Shown: positions 58,602-64,000 of the stretch, one piece after another | How the letters are laid out: every line of letters starts with the position of its first letter | Position numbering within the stretch: position 1 is the first letter of the stretch | DNA from: Bacteroidia bacterium | GTDB lineage: Bacteria; Bacteroidota; Bacteroidia; Bacteroidales; VadinHA17 | Assembly: GCA_026391555.1 (NCBI GenBank) | Contig: JAPLEB010000058.1 | Location: forward strand, 1 to 64,000 | DNA: 64,000 nt | Reading direction: 5' to 3' | The notes under the pieces: model-generated | Database searches by the model: none | The model's input: only the letters and a program-made list of their open reading frames with translations | Told to the model about the DNA's origin: nothing | Position numbers and translations under genes: made by a program

Positions 58602-61252
58602 TTTAAATAATTATCCATGAAAAAAAGCTGATAACGGCCGGGATTTTTATCCTTGTTAAGTACTTTAAGATTATCATTACTTATAATAAAATCCATAATC
58701 TTTGTACCTGAAGAATTTCTTACAAACTTTTCAGTACTGAAAGCATGGTAATAATCTAATGTCTGGGCATAATCTGAAAAGCCCGAAACAGTTATCATTA
58801 TATATTTATTATCAACAAGCATACCTTCTGTTCTGAAATTATAATTTGTAAAATTATCAATGTTATAGCTGATGACATCAAAAGTTGCCTGGTTGATATT
58901 GAATGCAGGATCTGTAATAATCAATGCAAAAACATGATTTACAGATGTATCCGCAATATATAGTTCCGCCGCAATTTCTTTATCTTCTTCAATTTTCAGT
59001 TCAGGAATTTTCTGGTTAAGGAATGCAATTATTTCTTCTGCCTTCTTACTTTCAGCTGATTCGGGCCACATTTTAATGAGGCTGTTAAGTTCTTGCTTAA
59101 AGCTTCTTTCATCACTTATCCTGGCAACAGAATAAGCACGAAGAAGCTGGAATTTGGGTGCAAGAAGATCCTGCGGGTATTTTTTTAAAGCATCATCGCA
59201 GAGCGAAATTGCATCGTTAAATTTTTCACCGATATATGTATTGTATGCCTTTCCGTAAGTTATTTCAACCATTTTCAGATCGGCCATCTTTTTTTCGTAA
59301 TAGGTGGGATCTGACAGAATTCTGGCAAACTCGCTATCGGGGTACTTTTCGAGTAACCGTTGCCTGTAAGCTTCAGATTTTGAGTTATTCTTTTCTTTAT
59401 TGACCGTATACAGGTTGTATAATGCTTCAGGAACGAGTTCGCTGTCCGGGGAACGGCTAATAAGTAACTCAAATGTTTCAGTTGCTCTTGCCTGGTCAAA
59501 TATTTTTTCGGAGTATGCTTTTCCGGCATTCAGCAGTGCATTGGCTATCTTTTCGTTGGAAGCAATAATTAAAGAATCAGTTAATGGCAGGTTCTTAAGG
59601 TAAAATTCAGGTTTTTTGTAATCGAGTATCGCTGCTGCAGTATCAGAACCGTTTTGTGAAGCCTCATTACCGCTAACTGAAACCTGCGACATATTTACTT
59701 TTGCTTTGTTCGACCTTCTCCAGTTGTCTTCAAGTTTTCTGTCACCCCACCGTCTGCGGAATTCGGTCCGGCCAAAAGTGAGAGCTGCCTGATTATAGAA
59801 ATACCATTTGCCTTCCTGATCAATATTCCCCTGAGAACGTCTCTCATTCTCATAATATTGTCCAAGATTATATCTGTCGGAGTTTCCTGAAGTTTTTCCT
59901 TCACTTTCATCTTTAATGATTTTAGCTATTATTGATGAAATCAAAGCATTCCTTTCAGGTTCAGTCATCGATGCCACCCTTTGCAGGCTGTCTTCACGCT
60001 GAATAATTGTCAATTGAGAAACAACAGCATTCAGACTTTGTGATTTAGTTTTTAATGTCTTGTAATCAGGATTTTTCTGGTCAAGGAAAAAGACGACGCT
60101 ATCATAGTACTTCCCGGCTTTCATATAATCGGGTTTTTCATAGTAATAACCGGCAAGGGCAAGGTAGGACCTCCCTTTCTGATTTTGATTCCGGGAAGTA
60201 GTGGTTGCTGATTTTCTGAAGAATTCCAGGGCCTCTGTCTCGTTTCCCTCTCTCATCGACAAATTTCCCAGGGCAAAGTAAATCTGATCCTGAAAATCCT
60301 TATTCTTGGAATCTTTCAGCATTTTTTCAAGCTCTCTCCTGATTTCACGAGGATTTCCGGAGTTAATATCAAAAACTCCGGCAATGTTTATCGTGGCATT
60401 AAATTCAACATCATAAGGAGGGTTCATCTTAACAACTTCGAGATAAAGAGATGTTGCCCTGGCTCCATCCCCTGTTTGCTCAAATAACTGTGCCAAAAGG
60501 TAGGTTAACCTGTACTTGTTCCTTTTTCCCGAAGCCATTTCAATTGATTTACCGAGAGGGTCTATTGCTTCAGAATATTTTTTTTGTTTGATGAAGAGAT
60601 CTGCCAGTGTTGTATAGTACATTGATTTAAAAGATCTTGTGAAATCAGCAGTAGTATCAAGCTCATTAATTAATCTTAATGATTCATTATAGTTGCCGGT
60701 CTCATTATATATTCTTGCCAGCCATATAACAGCTTCTGTTTTTATTGCAGGATCGTTTGCCCCGGCTATGCAGTAATTGAATATAGAGGTCGCCTCATTA
60801 AACTCATGCTTATATAAACGTGCTTTACCGATGAGCAGATAACTGTCATCAACCCACACATTATATTCTTTATTTTCAAGTAGTTCCTTATCTTTTTCGG
60901 AGGGTTGACGTTTTTCTTTTGTTTCAGGCTTTGCAGTAATTGATTTTAAGGAAATTAATTTTGAGGCCTTCTGTATTGCTCTTTCCATGTCGGAGGAGCA
61001 GAGGGAAACGGTAGAAGGATCACTGAATTCAAACACCTTAAGCAATTCTGCATAGTCATCCTGATAGCCATTGGTTATTTTAACCAGACCTGCTTTAAAG
61101 CTCTCATAACCATTAAAATAGATGTTATATCTGGCAGTCATGCTATGATAAAACCTTGTAGCGTCCGTGTTTTTTTCAACCGAACAGTATGTCAGGATCA
61201 GGTATAATCCCAATAACACCAGATATTTATATGATGTTTTGTGTGGAGCCAA
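58598..61252 (-). CDS. porW: T9SS-associated TPR lipoprotein PorW/SprE
   Basis: Lipobox LGLYLILTYC; STEKNTDATRFYHSMTARYNIYFNGYESFKAG-like N-terminus (VEKNTDATRFYHSMTARYNIYFNGYESFKAG); many TPR-like repeats; 4-bp overlap with porX. Confidence 0.9.
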   Translation of the reverse strand: MAPHKTSYKYLVLLGLYLILTYCSVEKNTDATRFYHSMTARYNIYFNGYESFKAGLVKITNGYQDDYAELLKVFEFSDPSTVSLCSSDMERAIQKASKLISLKSITAKPETKEKRQPSEKDKELLENKEYNVWVDDSYLLIGKARLYKHEFNEATSIFNYCIAGANDPAIKTEAVIWLARIYNETGNYNESLRLINELDTTADFTRSFKSMYYTTLADLFIKQKKYSEAIDPLGKSIEMASGKRNKYRLTYLLAQLFEQTGDGARATSLYLEVVKMNPPYDVEFNATINIAGVFDINSGNPREIRRELEKMLKDSKNKDFQDQIYFALGNLSMREGNETEALEFFRKSATTTSRNQNQKGRSYLALAGYYYEKPDYMKAGKYYDSVVFFLDQKNPDYKTLKTKSQSLNAVVSQLTIIQREDSLQRVASMTEPERNALISSIIAKIIKDESEGKTSGNSDRYNLGQYYENERRSQGNIDQEGKWYFYNQAALTFGRTEFRRRWGDRKLEDNWRRSNKAKVNMSQVSVSGNEASQNGSDTAAAILDYKKPEFYLKNLPLTDSLIIASNEKIANALLNAGKAYSEKIFDQARATETFELLISRSPDSELVPEALYNLYTVNKEKNNSKSEAYRQRLLEKYPDSEFARILSDPTYYEKKMADLKMVEITYGKAYNTYIGEKFNDAISLCDDALKKYPQDLLAPKFQLLRAYSVARISDERSFKQELNSLIKMWPESAESKKAEEIIAFLNQKIPELKIEEDKEIAAELYIADTSVNHVFALIITDPAFNINQATFDVISYNIDNFTNYNFRTEGMLVDNKYIMITVSGFSDYAQTLDYYHAFSTEKFVRNSSGTKIMDFIISNDNLKVLNKDKNPGRYQLFFMDNYLK

Positions 61253-61299
61253 TAAATGACTTTTAATACTATAACTGACTAAATTTGTGTATAGTATTT

Positions 61300-61307
61300 C
61301 AAAGGTA
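61300..61307 (-). promoter_or_regulatory. candidate -7 element (TACCTTTG) for porW-porX
   Basis: TAnnTTTG match 47 nt upstream of porW ATG; no TTG at canonical spacing. Confidence 0.4.
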
Positions 61308-61332
61308 AATAAAATTGAGTTGATATGCTTTT

Positions 61333-61572
61333 TCAGGCTGAAATAACTCTCTTTATTTCGGGAACTTCCTTCATAATAGCCTGCTCAACTCCGGCTTTTA
61401 AGGTCTGCATACTGTAAGGGCAGCCATGACATGCCCCCGTTAGTTTTACCTTAACAGTCATATCGTCAGTTACATCTATAAGGTCAATATCTCCTCCGTC
61501 GGACTGAAGATAAGGTCTGACTCTTTCTAATGCTTTCAAAACGCGGTCTTTAATACTTTTTATTTCTGTCAT
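61333..61572 (-). CDS. NifU C-terminal-domain Fe-S scaffold protein
   Basis: RPYLQSDGGDIDLIDVTDDMTVKVKLTGACHGCPYSMQTLKAGVE. Confidence 0.94.
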   Translation of the reverse strand: MTEIKSIKDRVLKALERVRPYLQSDGGDIDLIDVTDDMTVKVKLTGACHGCPYSMQTLKAGVEQAIMKEVPEIKRVISA

Positions 61573-61585
61573 ATCTTTTGGAAAT

Positions 61586-62689
61586 TTATTTAGTTATCTG
61601 AAGTTTAACCGTTGGTCTTTTATCTTTGTTTCTTTTATTTACTCTTTCGATCAGCTCCCCGGCCAATGCCATAAATGCATTTCCTGTTAAAGAATCTCCG
61701 AGCGCCACAGGTTGACCATTATCACTTCCCTCACATATACTCTGAACCAGGGGAATCTGGCCAAGAAGAGGGACTTTCATTTTTTCAGCAAGTTTTTTGC
61801 CTCCTTCTTTCCCAAAAATGTAGTATTTGTTTTCCGGAAGTTCTTCAGGAGTAAACCACGACATGTTTTCGACCAGGCCCAGTACCGGGACATCAATTTT
61901 ATCGCTCCGGAACATTGAGATTCCTTTAACAGCATCGGCAAGAGCTACTTCCTGCGGAGTACTTACAACAATTGCTCCGGTAACAGGAACCTCCTGCACC
62001 AGTGTCAGATGAATATCGCTTGTGCCGGGAGGGAGATCTACAAGAAGATAATCGAGAACCCCCCATTCACCCTGGGTTATAAGCTGCTTAAGAAAATTTG
62101 AAGCCATTGGTCCTCTCCATATAACTGCATCTGCCGGATCAACAAAAAAACCTGTTGAAAGAACCCTGACTCCATATTTTGTTAATGGAATAATATAATC
62201 AACATTATTTTCCCTTCTTACTTCAGGCCTGTATTTTTCGGCATCGAACATTTTGGGAACAGATGGTCCGAAGACGTCAGCATCTAAAAGCCCGACATTA
62301 TAGCCCTTTCGTGCAAGGGAGATAGACAGGTTTACAGCGATTGTTGTTTTTCCCACACCTCCCTTTCCCGAAGCGACAGCAATTATATTTGTGACTCCGG
62401 GTAAAATTTCACGTTGTTTTTCCTGTTGTTTTCCAACCATGACCTTTGGCTGAACTTTTATTTCATTAATAACAGCATCGGATCCGAGAACATCTTTTAT
62501 TGTTCGTACAATTGTGCTTTTAATTGATGTGATGAATGGGTCGTTTGATTTCTCAGGTGTAATAGTAAGAGAGATCCCGTTTTCACTAGATTCAATTTCC
62601 GAAATCATCCCAAGGGTAACAATGTCTTTTCCTTTTTCGGGATGGATGATTTTGGAAAGAGCCTTTAAAATCTGTTCTTTGGAAAACAT
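61586..62689 (-). CDS. Mrp/NBP35 (ApbC) family Fe-S carrier ATPase
   Basis: IIAVASGKGGVGKTTIAVNLSISLARKGYNVGLLDADVFGPSVPKMF; start revised to MFSKEQILKAL. Confidence 0.95.
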   Translation of the reverse strand: MFSKEQILKALSKIIHPEKGKDIVTLGMISEIESSENGISLTITPEKSNDPFITSIKSTIVRTIKDVLGSDAVINEIKVQPKVMVGKQQEKQREILPGVTNIIAVASGKGGVGKTTIAVNLSISLARKGYNVGLLDADVFGPSVPKMFDAEKYRPEVRRENNVDYIIPLTKYGVRVLSTGFFVDPADAVIWRGPMASNFLKQLITQGEWGVLDYLLVDLPPGTSDIHLTLVQEVPVTGAIVVSTPQEVALADAVKGISMFRSDKIDVPVLGLVENMSWFTPEELPENKYYIFGKEGGKKLAEKMKVPLLGQIPLVQSICEGSDNGQPVALGDSLTGNAFMALAGELIERVNKRNKDKRPTVKLQITK

Positions 62690-62720
62690 TACAATACAAT
62701 TTTTTATCCAGTGAATGTTA

Positions 62721-62741
62721 GCGCGGATTTGTAATCCGTGC
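62721..62741. repeat. GCGCGGATTTGTAATCCGTGC palindromic element
   Basis: 9-bp stem (one G-U) with TGT loop upstream of mrp. Confidence 0.7.
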
Positions 62742-62822
62742 CAGCTCAAACCTGTTATTTTTATTTAATTTAAATATAAACAAGGTGCAATTTTACCAAA
62801 TATTTGGCAGACGACAAAATAT

Positions 62823-63173
62823 CTACTTCAGTTCTGTAAGGGGATCCCAGAATTTTTCCCTGAAATTGATAATCCGGTCATCCTCAATAATGATACCTTC
62901 ATTTTCGAGAAGTTGTTTCATGGTTGAGGAATTGCCGAAATGATGTTTCCCTGTAAGAAGGCCATTGCGGTTGACTACCCGGTGGGCAGGAATAAAATCA
63001 GGGTTGTTGTGGCATACGTTAAGAGCCCACCCTACCATACGGGCTGATCTGCCGGTACCCAGAAAGAGGGCAATAGCACCATAAGATGTTATCCTTCCGT
63101 AAGGTATAAGTTTTGTGACTTCATATACCTTTGAGAAAAAATCGATATTAACTTTTTGATTTCCGGGAGGCAT
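62823..63173 (-). CDS. MGMT-family (alkyltransferase-like) protein
   Basis: VTKLIPYGRITSYGAIALFLGTGRSARMVGWALNVCHNNPDFIPAHRVVNRNGLLTG; PAHRVV instead of PCHRVV. Confidence 0.92.
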   Translation of the reverse strand: MPPGNQKVNIDFFSKVYEVTKLIPYGRITSYGAIALFLGTGRSARMVGWALNVCHNNPDFIPAHRVVNRNGLLTGKHHFGNSSTMKQLLENEGIIIEDDRIINFREKFWDPLTELK

Positions 63174-63858
63174 CTTCGATAATCTTTTCTTTATCCAGTC
63201 TGAAAGAGAGGTAGTTGATTTTTAGTCCCTCATTCAGGAATATTTTTTCATAATGAGTTCTTATTGAAAGAATATCGTCTGAAATATTTTCCGAATAGAG
63301 GTCATTCGTGGAAACGATCAGATCAAGACTGTTGTCTGAAACGACTTTTTTCGAATAGTTATATAGCTCAATGTTATCAGTTTTAAGATGAACTATTCCC
63401 CGGTTTTTCAGGAAAAGACGATAGACATTCAGGAACCTGGGGGAAATAAGTCTCTTACTTGAGTTTCTTCCTCCCGGATGGGGGTCTGGAAAGGTGATCC
63501 ATATCTCATCAATCTCATCTGTGGAGAAGAACGAATTAATAAACTCAATTCTCATACGGAGGAAGGCAACATTGGGTAGCTTCTGTTCGTTAGCTGTTTT
63601 GGCTCCCCGCCACATGCGGGCTCCCTTTATATCAATGCCGATATAATTGTTGCCAGGAAACCTGGAAGCCAGTCCGATTGTATATTCTCCTTTGCCACAT
63701 CCCAGCTCAAGAATAACAGGATTTTCATTTTTGAAGATCTCTTTATTCCATCTGCCTTTTACAGGGTGATCTTTTGCGAATACATCTCCGATTTCGGGCT
63801 GGATAACATTATCGAATGATCCAAACTCAGTCCATCTGGCCAGTTTATTCTTTCCCAC
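63148..63858 (-). CDS. trmB: tRNA (guanine-N7-)-methyltransferase
   Basis: PVILELGCGKGEYTIGLASRFPGNNYIGIDIKGARMWRGAKTA; IWITFPDPHPGGRNSSKRLISPRFL; GTG start. Confidence 0.95.
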   Translation of the reverse strand: MGKNKLARWTEFGSFDNVIQPEIGDVFAKDHPVKGRWNKEIFKNENPVILELGCGKGEYTIGLASRFPGNNYIGIDIKGARMWRGAKTANEQKLPNVAFLRMRIEFINSFFSTDEIDEIWITFPDPHPGGRNSSKRLISPRFLNVYRLFLKNRGIVHLKTDNIELYNYSKKVVSDNSLDLIVSTNDLYSENISDDILSIRTHYEKIFLNEGLKINYLSFRLDKEKIIEDASRKSKS

Positions 63859-63868
63859 CTACGAAGAA

Positions 63869-64000
63869 TTATTTGCTGATTTTTTCTATTCTCAACCCAA
63901 AATCATAAACACCTTTAAGATTTTCAATACGCATACCATGCTGAATTTTAAACTGGTATGTGCCTTTTACAGGGAAGTATACATTTGATTTATATGGGAG
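63869..64000 (-). CDS. gldH: 3' end of GldH-like gliding motility lipoprotein (truncated by window edge)
   Basis: My translation of the minus strand: LPYKSNVYFPVKGTYQFKIQHGMRIENLKGVYDFGLRIEKISK*; resembles the GldH C-terminus. Confidence 0.7.
   Translation of the reverse strand, partial: LPYKSNVYFPVKGTYQFKIQHGMRIENLKGVYDFGLRIEKISK

Noticed and set aside
1-64000. CRISPR arrays, prophage, transposons, tRNA or rRNA genes
   Set aside because: No regularly spaced direct repeats, transposase/integrase ORFs, or recognisable tRNA T-loop/rRNA sequences were seen by eye; tRNAscan-SE and Infernal would be needed to confirm.

Overview
Bacteroidota-type chromosomal segment, probably Bacteroidales-like. 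It is densely coding and mostly housekeeping. I found no tRNA, rRNA, CRISPR array, transposase or prophage. The main theme is the type IX secretion / gliding (T9SS/Gld) machinery, spread over the window: a gldA-like ABC ATPase (~1.6 kb), a complete porP-gldK-gldL-gldM-gldN cluster (23.4-29.1 kb), the regulators porX and porW/sprE (57.0-61.3 kb), and the 3' end of a gldH-like lipoprotein gene at the right edge (an ORF missing from the supplied track). A WbpB/D/E-like set with a UDP-HexNAc 6-dehydrogenase (47.1-51.1 kb) could supply the di-N-acetylated uronic acid sugar used to link T9SS cargo to LPS. Less characterised items worth follow-up: a three-gene envelope cassette (14.1-20.4 kb: 2xx-kDa-class names are not available, it is a TM/beta-propeller protein, a lipoprotein and a DUF5723-like protein); an HU-like/TM/SPOR protein (51.2 kb); a stand-alone GT5 half-domain glycosyltransferase overlapping a DUF4270-like lipoprotein; a DUF4954-like beta-helix protein beside glmS; and several intergenic palindromic or heptameric repeat elements, some within divergent promoter regions. 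Family names are by recognition of the translated sequences; no database searches were run.
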